Shown: positions 1 through 8,740, counted from the stretch's first letter. The stretch: DNA of 64,000 nucleotides from Acidobacteriota bacterium (GCA_003223645.1 QHVT01000006.1:248001-312000), one strand, 5' to 3'. Made by a program: numbers and translations. The notes: generated from the letters alone by a model not told the origin.

Positions 1-490
1 CGAGATACGTGATCACGTCGCCGCCGGGACCGATCTCGTTCGTCGGCTCCTGTCCGCCGTAGCCGACCGGCGTGAACGGCGCGCCGACGGAAAGCGCGTC
101 GAGCGAGCCGGCGGCCGGAAGGCGCGCCGGAGTGAGGCCTTTGACCGGCTTGTCGAGCACGACCACCGCGATATCGTGCGGATCGCTCTGTGCCTGGTTG
201 TACAGCGGATCGGCGTAATACGTGCCGGAGAGCAGCTTCGAATTCGCGTCCGCATGTTCGTCGAACGTGACGAACACTCTCGAGACGCCGAGGTCGCAGT
301 GCGCGGCGGTGAGGAACACCGTCGGCGAGATGAGCGTCCCCGAGCAATACGGGAACGTGCCGGACGTGAAATGTCCGACCAGCGCGCCGACTTCGGGATG
401 CAGCTTGCCATCGTCGGTACCATACGTAATCGCCATGGCCGGGAGAGCGATGAGAACGAGAACGGTGATGAGAGAGAGAATGCGAGTCAT
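1..490 (-). CDS. Trypsin-like serine protease, N-terminal part (runs off window)
   Basis: This gene is absent from the ORF track because its 3' end lies outside the window. Reading the minus strand from the ATG at 488-490 gives a hydrophobic signal peptide ending near ALPAMA, then a chymotrypsin-fold start. The catalytic His is in TAAHC (about residue 64) and the catalytic Asp in DPHDIAVVV (about residue 106). The catalytic Ser (GDSGG region) would lie beyond the edge, so activity cannot be judged. It is probably a secreted or periplasmic S1 peptidase. Its start codon overlaps the start of the divergent sulfatase-like gene by 11 bp. Confidence 0.85.
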   Translation of the reverse strand, partial: MTRILSLITVLVLIALPAMAITYGTDDGKLHPEVGALVGHFTSGTFPYCSGTLISPTVFLTAAHCDLGVSRVFVTFDEHADANSKLLSGTYYADPLYNQAQSDPHDIAVVVLDKPVKGLTPARLPAAGSLDALSVGAPFTPVGYGGQEPTNEIGPGGDVITYL

Positions 491-2462
491 TCCTGGACGG
501 GCCTCCTTCGTTTGTCTGTTGCTGATTGCGCCGGCGATTTTAACCGCCTGCCGGAAAGAATCAATCACATCGGCACCCGCACCCGCGTCCGCACGTCCCT
601 CCATCCTCCTCGTCACCCTCGACACCACGCGCGCGGACGCGATCGGCGACGCGACGCCGTCGTTCAACGCGCTCGCGAAGCAAGGGCTCCTGTTCCGCCA
701 GGCGTATACGGCGGTGCCGCAGACGCTGCCGGCGCACACCTCGATGATGACCGGCTTGTATCCGGCGGGACACGGCGTGCACGAGAACGCGCGCCGTCTC
801 GAGGAATCGCGCGCGCTGATCTCGGAGCGATTGCACGCCGCCGGCTATCGCACCGCGGCATTCGTCTCCGCGTTCGCGCTGGCGCGGCGTTTCGGTCTCG
901 CGCGCGGCTTCGACCTCTACGACGACGACACGCCGCCCGGACTCGCGGAGCGGACGGCGCGCGAGACGACGGACCGCGCGATCGCGTTCTTGAAGAGCGA
1001 GAAGAATCGTCCGCTGTTTCTGTGGGTCCACTACTACGAACCGCACTATCCCTACACGCCGCCCGAGCCGTATCGCACACGTTTCGCGAAGAATCCATAC
1101 CTCGGCGAAGTCGCGGCGATGGACGAGCAGCTCGGACGTCTCGTGACTGCGTTCGGCGACGGTGCGATCGTCGTCGTCGCCGATCACGGCGAGGGACTCG
1201 GCGAGCATGGCGAAGCGCAGCACGGCAATCTTCTCTATCAGGCGACGATGCACGTACCGCTGCTCGTCGCGGGACCCGGCGTCTCCGCGGGCGCGATCGA
1301 CACGCCGGTCAGCACGCGGCGCGTGTTCGACACGATCGCCGACTGGGCCGGCATTTCTTCGGAGAGCTCACTGCGCAAGGCGAAGCCGGAAGTGCTCGCC
1401 GGCGAGGCGATGAAGCCGTTCCTCGATTACGGATGGCAGCCGCAGGTGATGGCGCTCGAAGGAAGCCGCAAGGCGATCTTCGCGGGCAAGCTCGAGGTGT
1501 ATGACGTGCTCGCCGATCCGGGAGAGACGCACGATCTCGCATCGACGGCGGCGCTCTCGCGCGAGCAGCGCGCGACGCTGCACGACTATCCGATTCCATC
1601 GATCGAAACCGCCGCGGCCGCGACTCCTTCCGACGCCGAAGAGCGCCGCAAGCTCGCGAGCCTCGGGTACGTCGCATCGGAAGTGAAGCCGGTCATCCGC
1701 AAGGACGCGCCGCGTCCCGCCGACATGACTGCACTTTTCCCGATTCTCGACCGCGCGTCGGGTCTCTTCGTGCGCGAGCAATACCGCGACGCGATTCCGC
1801 TGCTCGAACAGATCCGCGCGCGTGATCCGTACAACCTCGACGCCGCGCTGCGTCTCGCGACCGCGCATTCCGCCCTCGGACATGAAGCCGCGGCGCTGGC
1901 GGCATTCGAGGACGCGCAGCGGATCGCGCCGCTGTCGCCGGACGTGCGCGCGTATCTCGCGATGCATTACGCGCGCGCCAAGGATTGGGAGAAGGCGGCG
2001 CCGCTGCTCGAGCAGGTCGTCGCGGAGTCGCCCGATCGCGTACCGGCGCTGGAGGCGCTCATCATCATCCGCGACCGGCAGCAGCGTTACGAAGACGCGC
2101 TCGCGCTGCGGCAGAAGCTGTATTCACTCCGTCCGCCGACGAAAAAAGAGCTCGCCGATCTCGGCCAGCTGGCGATGATGCTCGGGCAGACGCCGGCCGC
2201 GATCGACGCGTTCGAGAAAGCGGGCGGACACGATCTGGAGCTCGGCGTGCTGTACCTCGCGTCGCGGCGGTTCGAAGATGCGCGCGCGGCGCTCGACCGC
2301 GTCCCGCCGTCGCATCCCGGCTACGCGATGGCGCTATTCAAGCGCGCGCAAGTGAGCGTGCTGCTGCACGAGCCCGATGCGCGTGCGCGCATCGAAGCGG
2401 CGCGCGCGCACGCGGATGCAACGACGCGTGAGTTGATTGCGAGGGAGCAGTTGTTTCAGTGA
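480..2462 (+). CDS. Sulfatase-like (alkaline phosphatase superfamily) lipoprotein with C-terminal TPRs
   Basis: I place the start at ATG 480, not the track's 222, because it is followed at once by a lipoprotein signal with lipobox ILTAC. That gives about 660 aa. The N-terminal half has the superfamily metal motifs (LVTLDTTRAD, VADHGEGLGEHGE). At the nucleophile position it reads TLPAHTSMMTG where a true sulfatase has C/S-x-P-S-R, so the formylglycine Cys is a Thr and the Arg a His. A phosphodiesterase, phosphatase or transferase role is therefore likelier than sulfate-ester hydrolysis. The C-terminal 230 or so residues are Ala-rich TPR-like helices. It is probably anchored to a membrane and exposed outside the cytoplasm. 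Substrate unknown. Confidence 0.85.
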   Translation: MRVIPGRASFVCLLLIAPAILTACRKESITSAPAPASARPSILLVTLDTTRADAIGDATPSFNALAKQGLLFRQAYTAVPQTLPAHTSMMTGLYPAGHGVHENARRLEESRALISERLHAAGYRTAAFVSAFALARRFGLARGFDLYDDDTPPGLAERTARETTDRAIAFLKSEKNRPLFLWVHYYEPHYPYTPPEPYRTRFAKNPYLGEVAAMDEQLGRLVTAFGDGAIVVVADHGEGLGEHGEAQHGNLLYQATMHVPLLVAGPGVSAGAIDTPVSTRRVFDTIADWAGISSESSLRKAKPEVLAGEAMKPFLDYGWQPQVMALEGSRKAIFAGKLEVYDVLADPGETHDLASTAALSREQRATLHDYPIPSIETAAAATPSDAEERRKLASLGYVASEVKPVIRKDAPRPADMTALFPILDRASGLFVREQYRDAIPLLEQIRARDPYNLDAALRLATAHSALGHEAAALAAFEDAQRIAPLSPDVRAYLAMHYARAKDWEKAAPLLEQVVAESPDRVPALEALIIIRDRQQRYEDALALRQKLYSLRPPTKKELADLGQLAMMLGQTPAAIDAFEKAGGHDLELGVLYLASRRFEDARAALDRVPPSHPGYAMALFKRAQVSVLLHEPDARARIEAARAHADATTRELIAREQLFQ

Positions 2463-2464
2463 AC

Positions 2465-2530
2465 TGTGGAGCGGCGGGCTCTCAGCCCGCCGGAAATGAA
2501 AACGGCGGGCTAAGAGCCCGCCGCTCCACA
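2465..2530. repeat. Nested inverted repeat, GGAGCGGCGG family
   Basis: The arms TGTGGAGCGGCGGGCT and AGCCCGCCGCTCCACA flank a second internal inverted repeat (GGCGGGCT/AGCCCGCC). It sits between two convergent genes, so it could act as a bidirectional terminator. Related elements occur at 33855-33928 and, as one arm only, near 62580, which makes it a dispersed family rather than a plain terminator. Confidence 0.85.
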
Positions 2531-2547
2531 AGAACCTCAGAGAAGAA

Positions 2548-5500
2548 CTAGAACTGCACTCTGAGCCCCAGCTGGTACCGCCGCGGGCCATAGAACGATC
2601 TTGCGAACGGCGTCTTCACGAATGGCGCGTCGTTGATCTCGGTCGCGAGACAGCCGGGGCCGGCCGCGGTACACGTGCCGAGGGTGCCGACGCGGTTCTC
2701 GAAGTTGTATCCGGTCTGCTTATCGAACAGGTTGAACATGTCGAACACGAACTGCAGGTTCAGCCCGCGCGGCAGCGGCAGGTTCTGCGTGTAATTCAGA
2801 TCGACGTTCGTGTGCGACGGCGTGTGCCGCCGCCCCGCCGGTTCCGCGAAGCGGCTCGAATCGCTCGACGACGTCGTCAGTTCCGGGTTGTACGGCAGGA
2901 AGCTCCAGAGCTCGTACGGCTGGCCCGACTGGTAGTTGAAGAACGCGCCGGCACTCGCGCGCCACGGCAGCGTGTAGGTGCCCATGACCTTGAGCAGTTG
3001 GCGGCGGTCGCCGCGCAGATCGCCGTAGCGGTTGTTCCACACCTGGCGTCCCGCGCCGTCACCGATGAACGAGGAGCCGATGAACGCGGCTGCGTCGTTC
3101 ACGACAGTGGTGTTGTCCTGGTCGAAGTTGCCGTAGTAGTGGCTCCAGGTGTAGGAGCCGCGGATGAACATCGGTCCGCTGTTCCACTCGGACTCCGCCG
3201 TGGCCTCGTAGTATTTCGTGAACGCGCCGTCGAGCTCCGCGATGACGTACGAGCTGCCGCTGCCGATGGCCGCGAGGCGCGCCGGCAGGTCGGGGATGTA
3301 CGGCTGGCGCGGCACGCCGCCGGGTGCGTCGGACGGAACGGAGGTCGCGATGCACTGTCCGCCGGTGGCGCCGGGACCGACCTTGTAGCAGACGCGCGAG
3401 TTGTTCGGGACGTCTTCCCAGAAGTGGTCCCCGCGGCGATAGCGGCCGTAGAGACGCGCCGACCAGTGGTTGTTGATCTGCTGCGCGGTGCCGAGCATGT
3501 ACTCGTTGACCTGCGGCGGATCGATGTCCGGCACGAAGAGCTTGCCGCTCGACGACGTGACGGGATCGACGCCGATCAGGTTGCCGCTGGCGTCGAAGTA
3601 GGCGTTGATCGAGCCGACGAGGTTGCGGTCCCACGACGCGGCGCGCGCATCCGAGTTCGCGGCTGGGTTGTAGCGCGCGTAGCTCGCATACAGCGTGTCC
3701 GAACCGTTGTAAGCCCACGTCGCGCCGAGGCGCGGCTGGATCATCTTCCGCCACGGCACCTCGAACATCTTGTACTTCGTGCCCGGCGACTTGGTGTAGC
3801 CGGCGAGGTTGTTCGCCTTCGCCAATCCCTGTCCGTACAGTGTGTCGTTGCTCGCCATCACGCCGACGTTGAACGACCAGTTGTTCATGCGGATCGTATC
3901 GTTGAATTCGAAGGCCTGCGAGTGGAACTCGGAATGGATCGTCGGCACGGCGCCGGTGGTCTGCGGGCTGAAAAACGCGGTGAAGAAGATCGGTTTGACG
4001 GAGCCGCAGACCGCGGCCGTACAGTTGGTGGCTCCGCCCTGGATCGAAATGTCGCCCCAGCCGTTCGACGTCTGAAAGCGATCTTCCGAATCTTCGTAGC
4101 GTTGATAGCCGGCGTGGAGGTCGTGCTGCGTCGCCGATCCGAGCGTCAGGTTGTAACCGACCTGGCCGCTCTTACGATAGAAATCGTCGTCATCGTTCAA
4201 GAAGGGGCCGAAGCCGACGCGGCCGCCGCCCGTGCGGACGCCGTTCTGCACGTAACCGTACTTGTCGATGTACGCCTGAAAAAAGGCATTGGCCGCGGCG
4301 TTGCTGCCGGGAGCCGGCACCGTGAAACGGCCGAGTGTGTCGAGATTGTTGATGTCGAGATGCGTGCCGAGCGCCGTCGAAATGGTGACGCCGTTCACGC
4401 TGTGGTCGGCCGTCTGAATCCCGGGATTCCGATAGTCGGTGAACTTCGCCGTGGCGTAGCTGCGCGTATTGATCACGTCCGAGATCTCGAGCGTGCCGAC
4501 CTGGAACTTCGTGACGCTGCCGTTGCCGGTGGTGCCGGCGTTGCGTGTGCCGAAGTCGTCGCCCGAGGTGTCCTTGCGGTTGGAGTAGCGGTAGCTGCCG
4601 TTGATCAGCCACGACTGCGCCGGCGTCCACGTCAGCTTTCCGAACTCCTCGTTGCGCGTGCTCTCGTACTTCGGGAGATCGCCGTAGAGATTCGCCTGGT
4701 TCGAACGCTCCCTCGTCGGGCGGTAGTACGAGCCATAGAAGAACAGCTGATCGCCGATGATCGGACCGCCGAGGCTGACCGTGGTCCAGTCACGATCCTC
4801 GAGGTAGCGGGAGTTCGTGCTGCCGGCCTGGTCCGCGATGAAGCCGTTGTTCATCAGCTGGTAACTGACTTCGCCGCTGAACTTGTTCGTGCCCGACTTG
4901 CTCACGGAGTCGATGAGGAAGCCGCCGGCGCGGTTGAAGTCGACCGCTTTCGCGCCGCCCTTCACCACGGTGACCTGCGCGATGTCGTGCGTTGCCGGCT
5001 CGGCGTTGAGGATGCCGAACAGCGGCATCGTGACGTTGACGCCGTCGAACTTGTAGACGTTGTCCTGGCCGCTCGCACCGGCGCTCGGTCCGCGGAAGTC
5101 GTCGTTCGTGACCTGAACGCCGGGGATGAGCTTCTGCAGGTCCTTGTAGTCCTGCGCCACCGGGAGCTCGCGGATCTGCTGCTCGCCGAGGCCGCTCTGC
5201 AGCTCCGTCGACTCCTTGTCGACGAGCGATGCGGCCGCGGTGACGGTGATCGTCTCCTCGACACCGGCCATGCCGAGGGCTGCGTCGATGTCGATGTCCT
5301 GGCCGAGCTGCACCGACACATTCCGCGACACCGTCTGCATCCCCGCGAGCGTGAACGTCAGCTTGTAGTTGCCGGGAATGAGCTGCGGCATGCGGTATTC
5401 ACCGTTGCTGTCGGTGAGCGTCGTGCGTGGCGTCGGCAGGACGTTCGCGCTCGCTTCGACGGTGACGCCGGGCAGCGCCGATCCGTCGGTGGCGGTGACG

Positions 5501-5598
5501 CGTCCATGAAGAGCGCCCGTCTGTTGTGCGAGCAGTGGAAGTGCGAGGAAGAGAGAGAACAGGAGAATCGATCGAACAACGCGTGAGAAAGCGGACAT
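2548..5598 (-). CDS. TonB-dependent receptor with N-terminal carboxypeptidase-regulatory domain (Oar-like)
   Basis: A 1016-aa outer-membrane protein. A signal peptide ending near LPLLAQ is followed by a carboxypeptidase-regulatory-like beta-sandwich (about 27-110; GALHGRVTATDGSALPGV, SNGEYRMPQLIPGNY). Next come a TonB plug (about 115-240; RELPVAQDYKDLQKLIPGV) and a long beta-barrel with many aromatic-rich strands. It ends in RRYQLGLRVQF, the terminal aromatic expected of an outer-membrane barrel. The architecture matches the Oar/TonB receptor family expanded in Acidobacteriota. The ligand is not predictable; large peptides or oligosaccharides are usual guesses. It is transcribed alone and converges on the sulfatase-like gene. 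Confidence 0.9.
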   Translation of the reverse strand: MSAFSRVVRSILLFSLFLALPLLAQQTGALHGRVTATDGSALPGVTVEASANVLPTPRTTLTDSNGEYRMPQLIPGNYKLTFTLAGMQTVSRNVSVQLGQDIDIDAALGMAGVEETITVTAAASLVDKESTELQSGLGEQQIRELPVAQDYKDLQKLIPGVQVTNDDFRGPSAGASGQDNVYKFDGVNVTMPLFGILNAEPATHDIAQVTVVKGGAKAVDFNRAGGFLIDSVSKSGTNKFSGEVSYQLMNNGFIADQAGSTNSRYLEDRDWTTVSLGGPIIGDQLFFYGSYYRPTRERSNQANLYGDLPKYESTRNEEFGKLTWTPAQSWLINGSYRYSNRKDTSGDDFGTRNAGTTGNGSVTKFQVGTLEISDVINTRSYATAKFTDYRNPGIQTADHSVNGVTISTALGTHLDINNLDTLGRFTVPAPGSNAAANAFFQAYIDKYGYVQNGVRTGGGRVGFGPFLNDDDDFYRKSGQVGYNLTLGSATQHDLHAGYQRYEDSEDRFQTSNGWGDISIQGGATNCTAAVCGSVKPIFFTAFFSPQTTGAVPTIHSEFHSQAFEFNDTIRMNNWSFNVGVMASNDTLYGQGLAKANNLAGYTKSPGTKYKMFEVPWRKMIQPRLGATWAYNGSDTLYASYARYNPAANSDARAASWDRNLVGSINAYFDASGNLIGVDPVTSSSGKLFVPDIDPPQVNEYMLGTAQQINNHWSARLYGRYRRGDHFWEDVPNNSRVCYKVGPGATGGQCIATSVPSDAPGGVPRQPYIPDLPARLAAIGSGSSYVIAELDGAFTKYYEATAESEWNSGPMFIRGSYTWSHYYGNFDQDNTTVVNDAAAFIGSSFIGDGAGRQVWNNRYGDLRGDRRQLLKVMGTYTLPWRASAGAFFNYQSGQPYELWSFLPYNPELTTSSSDSSRFAEPAGRRHTPSHTNVDLNYTQNLPLPRGLNLQFVFDMFNLFDKQTGYNFENRVGTLGTCTAAGPGCLATEINDAPFVKTPFARSFYGPRRYQLGLRVQF

Positions 5599-5666
5599 AC
5601 GACCTCCTCGATGATGTTGTGATGAAAAAAAGACGGCTCTGGGCGCGTATGGTAAACGATTTCAGA

Positions 5667-6626
5667 TCAGCCGAGGGGCCATTCCAGCTCGCCGAGAAAA
5701 CGCTCGTCTTCGCGCCAGCGCTCGTGCACGGCCACATGTAAATCCAGAAAGACTTTCGCGCCGAGGATCGACTCCAGCTCGACGCGCGCCTCGGTGCCGA
5801 TGCGCTTGATCATCGCGCCCTGCCTGCCGATCACGATCGGCTTCTGCGAGTCGCGCTCGACGACGATCGTCGCGTAGATCTTGATCAGGTTTTTCTCTTC
5901 GTCTTCTTCGTAGCGTTCGACGGCGACCGCCGTCGTGTACGGCAACTCTTCCGAGGTGTGCTGCAGCACTTTCTCGCGCACGATCTCGGCGGCGAAAAAG
6001 CGCTCCGGCTGCGTCGTGTAGTCCTCTTTCGGATAAGCCGCCTCGCCGGGAGCGACCGCCTGGAAGAGCAGCGCGATCAGCTCGTCGACGGCTTCGCCTT
6101 TCGCCGCGGAGATCGGAACGATCTCGTCGAAGATGCCGAAGGCGTTGTACTGCTCGATCAGCGGCAGCAGTTTGTGTTTCTTCAACAGATCGATCTTGTT
6201 GAGGATGACGAACCAATTTTGTGGAGTGGTGAGCGCCTCCGGCGCTCTTTCAGAAGGCGCGCCGGGGGCGCGCACTCCGCGCTCTTTCTCCTCGCGCAAA
6301 AGATCGATCACGAACTGATCGCCCTTTCCGAACGGCTCCGACGCGTCGACGATCAGCGCGATCACGTCCGCCTCGGACAACGCCGAGCGCACGTGATCCA
6401 TCATCCGCACGTTCAGCTTGTGCAGCGGACGATGAATCCCCGGCGTGTCGAGCAGCGCGATCTGCCCGCGCGGATCGTTGAGGATTCCGACGATGCGATT
6501 GCGCGTCGTCTGCGGCTTCGCGGAAACGATGGAGACCTTATGTCCGAGGATGCGGTTGAGGAGCGTCGACTTGCCGGCGTTGGGACGGCCGACGAGAGCG
6601 GCGATGCCGAAACGAGGATTGGACAT
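5667..6626 (-). CDS. era: GTPase Era
   Basis: The real start is MSNPRFG at 6626. The track's longer form translates the upstream GAAGGCA repeat. Era binds the 3' end of 16S rRNA and aids 30S maturation. G1 is GRPNAGKST (about 13-21), G3 is DTPG (about 60), G4 is NKID (about 143), and a C-terminal KH domain has the IGRQGAMIKRIG loop. Length is about 319 aa, slightly long. The extra length is a roughly 20-residue insertion (GVRAPGAPSERAPEALTTP, about 117-135) between helix alpha-3 and the strand before NKID, encoded by a palindromic repeat. The same peptide pattern recurs in CpoB. Confidence 0.95.
   Translation of the reverse strand: MSNPRFGIAALVGRPNAGKSTLLNRILGHKVSIVSAKPQTTRNRIVGILNDPRGQIALLDTPGIHRPLHKLNVRMMDHVRSALSEADVIALIVDASEPFGKGDQFVIDLLREEKERGVRAPGAPSERAPEALTTPQNWFVILNKIDLLKKHKLLPLIEQYNAFGIFDEIVPISAAKGEAVDELIALLFQAVAPGEAAYPKEDYTTQPERFFAAEIVREKVLQHTSEELPYTTAVAVERYEEDEEKNLIKIYATIVVERDSQKPIVIGRQGAMIKRIGTEARVELESILGAKVFLDLHVAVHERWREDERFLGELEWPLG
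6221..6283. repeat. Palindromic repeat inserted in frame within era
   Basis: The plus strand reads GGAGTGGTGAGCGCCTCCGG followed by CGCTCTTTCAG and an imperfect inverted copy ending in GCGCGCACTCC. It aligns with the element inside cpoB at 16599-16667 (GGAGTGGTGCGCGCCTCTGG, shared CTTTC loop, shared GGCGCGCAC arm). It is read in the same frame there and yields G-VRA-GAP-S-E-APEA-TTP in both proteins. Era homologues do not have this segment. Confidence 0.75.
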
Positions 6627-6631
6627 GGTCA

Positions 6632-6735
6632 GCAGATGAAGGCAGAAGGCAGAACGCAGAAGGCAGAACGAAGAAGGATCGTGTTTGCACACTCGCTTCT
6701 AACTTCTGCCCTCTGCCTTCTGCGTTCTGCCTTCA
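6632..6735. repeat. GAAGGCAGA tandem/inverted repeat block
   Basis: A left arm of repeated GAAGGCAGAAGGCAGAACGC words faces a right arm of TTCTGCCTTCTGCGTTCTGCC words, giving a long imperfect hairpin between era and the CBS-domain gene. The right edge contains the stop codon of the upstream CBS gene. The same family recurs at 18537-18710 and 48913-49016. Confidence 0.85.
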
Positions 6736-7962
6736 TTCCCTCTCCTCCTCGTCCTCGCCTTCCGCCTGCCAGTCGGGATCCTTCGTCACGCGCACCCGAT
6801 AAATCTTACGGCGGTCGGCGCGCTCGACGATGAAGCGAAAGCTGTTCTTGTTCACGTACTCGCCGGCCTTCGGCACGTGACCGAGCGTCGTGAAGATCAA
6901 ACCGGCGACGGTTTCGTAGTCGTCGCCGGAGAGATTGGCGTCGAGCTCTTCTTCGAGGTCTTCGACGTGCAAACTGCCGCTGACGAGATATGTGCTGTCG
7001 CCGAGGTCGGCGACCGTCGCTTCTTCGTCCTCGTGCTCGTCGGCAATCTCGCCGACGATCTCTTCGATGATGTCCTCGGTCGTGATGATCCCGGCCGTGC
7101 CGCCGTATTCGTCGACGACCACCGCGATCTGCAGATGCTCGCTCTGAAACTCGCGCAGCATCTCCGAGACTTTCTTCGTCTCCAGCACGAAGTACGGCGG
7201 ACGCGCGAGCTCCTGCACGGTGCGCTTCTCGTTTTTCAGGATCGCGTCGAACAGCTCCTTGATGTGCACGATCCCGGTGATCTGATCGATGCTCGTCTCG
7301 TAAATCGGGATGCGCGAGTACTTCGACTCGCTGAACTGCTTCGCCAGCTCGTCGATCGGCTTGCGCGCGTCGAACGTGAGCACGTCGATGCGCGGCGTCA
7401 TGATCTCGTGCGCGAGCCGGTCCCCGAAGTCGACGATCGACTGCAGCAATTTTCCCTGCGCGGGCTCGAGCACTCCCGATTCCTCGCCGACGTCGATGTA
7501 GGCCTGCACTTCTTCCTGGGTCACGTCCTCTTCTTCATCCTCGGCCTGTTCGGCGCGCTCGCGCCGCTCCAGCATCTTGCGCAGCGGAAAGAGGACCGGT
7601 GAGAAGAGGTAGTAGCTGCCGCGCGAGAACGGAACGAGCGCGCGCAAAATCAATGCGCCCGTGTCTTCCGGCACGAGCGCAAGCGCGAACTTCCAGAGCA
7701 GGACCGCGAGCCCCCAGATCAGGATCGAGCGCAGCACCGCGGAGCCGACGCCGATCTCGTCGAAGATCATCATCGTCGCCGAAACACCGACGACGAGCGA
7801 GACCTGCAGCGGCACGTCCGTGTGCGAGTCTTCGAGATCGAGCTGGCGCAGACGGACGGGACTGAGCTGCAGCGCAAACGACCGCAGCGCATCGAAAATC
7901 AGGTAAAGCACGCCGCAAACGACGGCGATCAGGACCCAATGGATGTGGATGCTACTTCCCAT
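6733..7962 (-). CDS. CorC/HlyC (CNNM) family CBS-domain membrane protein
   Basis: A 409-aa protein. An N-terminal DUF21/CNNM-type membrane region has segments around 8-28, 55-75 and 80-105. A CBS pair follows at about 190-320 (MTPRIDVLTFD, RIPIYETSIDQITGIVHIKEL, VVDEYGGTAGIITTEDIIEEIVGEI). A CorC_HlyC domain closes the protein (about 330-405). This family is linked to Mg/Co efflux or divalent-ion homeostasis at the inner membrane; the substrate here is inferred from family only. The gene lies upstream of era with only a repeat block between, an arrangement often seen near ybeY-era clusters. Confidence 0.88.
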   Translation of the reverse strand: MGSSIHIHWVLIAVVCGVLYLIFDALRSFALQLSPVRLRQLDLEDSHTDVPLQVSLVVGVSATMMIFDEIGVGSAVLRSILIWGLAVLLWKFALALVPEDTGALILRALVPFSRGSYYLFSPVLFPLRKMLERRERAEQAEDEEEDVTQEEVQAYIDVGEESGVLEPAQGKLLQSIVDFGDRLAHEIMTPRIDVLTFDARKPIDELAKQFSESKYSRIPIYETSIDQITGIVHIKELFDAILKNEKRTVQELARPPYFVLETKKVSEMLREFQSEHLQIAVVVDEYGGTAGIITTEDIIEEIVGEIADEHEDEEATVADLGDSTYLVSGSLHVEDLEEELDANLSGDDYETVAGLIFTTLGHVPKAGEYVNKNSFRFIVERADRRKIYRVRVTKDPDWQAEGEDEEERE

Positions 7963-7966
7963 GTTT

Positions 7967-8047
7967 CGGTTGCGCGGTCACGCAGTCGCGCGGTTACGCG
8001 GCGGACTTGGCTCGCGCAACCGCGCGACCGAGCAACCGCGTAACCGT
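7967..8047. repeat. Inverted repeat in divergent promoter region (GCGCGGTTACGCGG family)
   Basis: The words GGTTGCGCGGTCACGCAGTC and GCGCGGTTACGCGG are answered by CCGCGCGACC and CCGCGTAACC. They form an interspersed inverted repeat between the CBS gene and the divergent gene at 8096. Its position upstream of both starts means it could affect expression, but its repetitive composition resembles the other dispersed elements. Confidence 0.6.
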
Positions 8048-8095
8048 CAAAGGGTTGGATTCTAGCGTAGCGCAATTGGGTTTACCCTAGATGCC

Positions 8096-8740
8096 ATGAA
8101 CCTCTTGCCGATCCTGTTCCTCCTGGTCTCGTCCACGCTGGTCTTGCGGTCGGGCGATCGCATCATCGCCGACGGACCGGTCAAGGAGGAGAACGGCGTC
8201 GTCACCTTCCGCGCGAAAGGCACGCTCTACTCGCTCCCCGCGATCGAGATCGATCGCATCGAAGACGCGAGCGCGAACGCGCAAACTGCGGAAGTCGCGA
8301 AGACGAAGTTCAAAGTGTCGGAAGAGGATCGCAAACGCCTCCTCGCCGAGCTGGAAGCAAACCACTCCGGCACCGTCGCACCGCAGCAACAACGCCCCGA
8401 GCCGCTGCCGCCGCCACCGACCGCCGCGCAGCAGAAAGGTTCCGAAGAAGACGAATGGGCGTGGCGCCGCGAAGCGCGCGCCCACGAAGAAGCCATCTGC
8501 CGCGCGAAAGAAGAGCTGGAGTTGCTCCAAACCCGCGCCGAAGAGCTCCGCCGAAAAATCCTCCAACTCACCGCCCTCGGCTACAAACCGAGCAGCTTCA
8601 CCTACGACTCCATCCAGCTCACCAACACCCTCGACGCGATCCCGCGCGCCGAGCTCGAAGTGACGCGCGCACAGCGCGCGTTCGACGAGTTCCGCGAGGA
8701 AGCGCGGAGGAGAGGGATCATGCCGGGCTGGCTGCGCTGA
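8096..8740 (+). CDS. Secreted/periplasmic coiled-coil protein of unknown function
   Basis: 214 aa. A short signal-like N-terminus (MNLLPILFLLVSSTLVLRSG) is followed by a small beta-rich region that includes GDRIIADGPVKEENGVVTF and GTLYSLPAIEIDRIE, which looks like the SH3-like 'convert quantity to residue' repeats of many exported proteins. Next come a Pro/Gln linker (PEPLPPPPTAAQQ) and a charged helix likely to form a coiled coil (about 125-165). I do not recognise the family. The gene stands alone, diverging from the CBS-domain gene. The 21-bp phased repeat array starts about 85 bp after its stop. Confidence 0.7.
   Translation: MNLLPILFLLVSSTLVLRSGDRIIADGPVKEENGVVTFRAKGTLYSLPAIEIDRIEDASANAQTAEVAKTKFKVSEEDRKRLLAELEANHSGTVAPQQQRPEPLPPPPTAAQQKGSEEDEWAWRREARAHEEAICRAKEELELLQTRAEELRRKILQLTALGYKPSSFTYDSIQLTNTLDAIPRAELEVTRAQRAFDEFREEARRRGIMPGWLR

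Noticed and set aside
2812-5586. 924-aa plus-strand ORF opposite the TonB receptor
   Set aside because: Arg/Val/Ala-rich antisense shadow typical of high-GC genes. The minus frame has clear domain structure.
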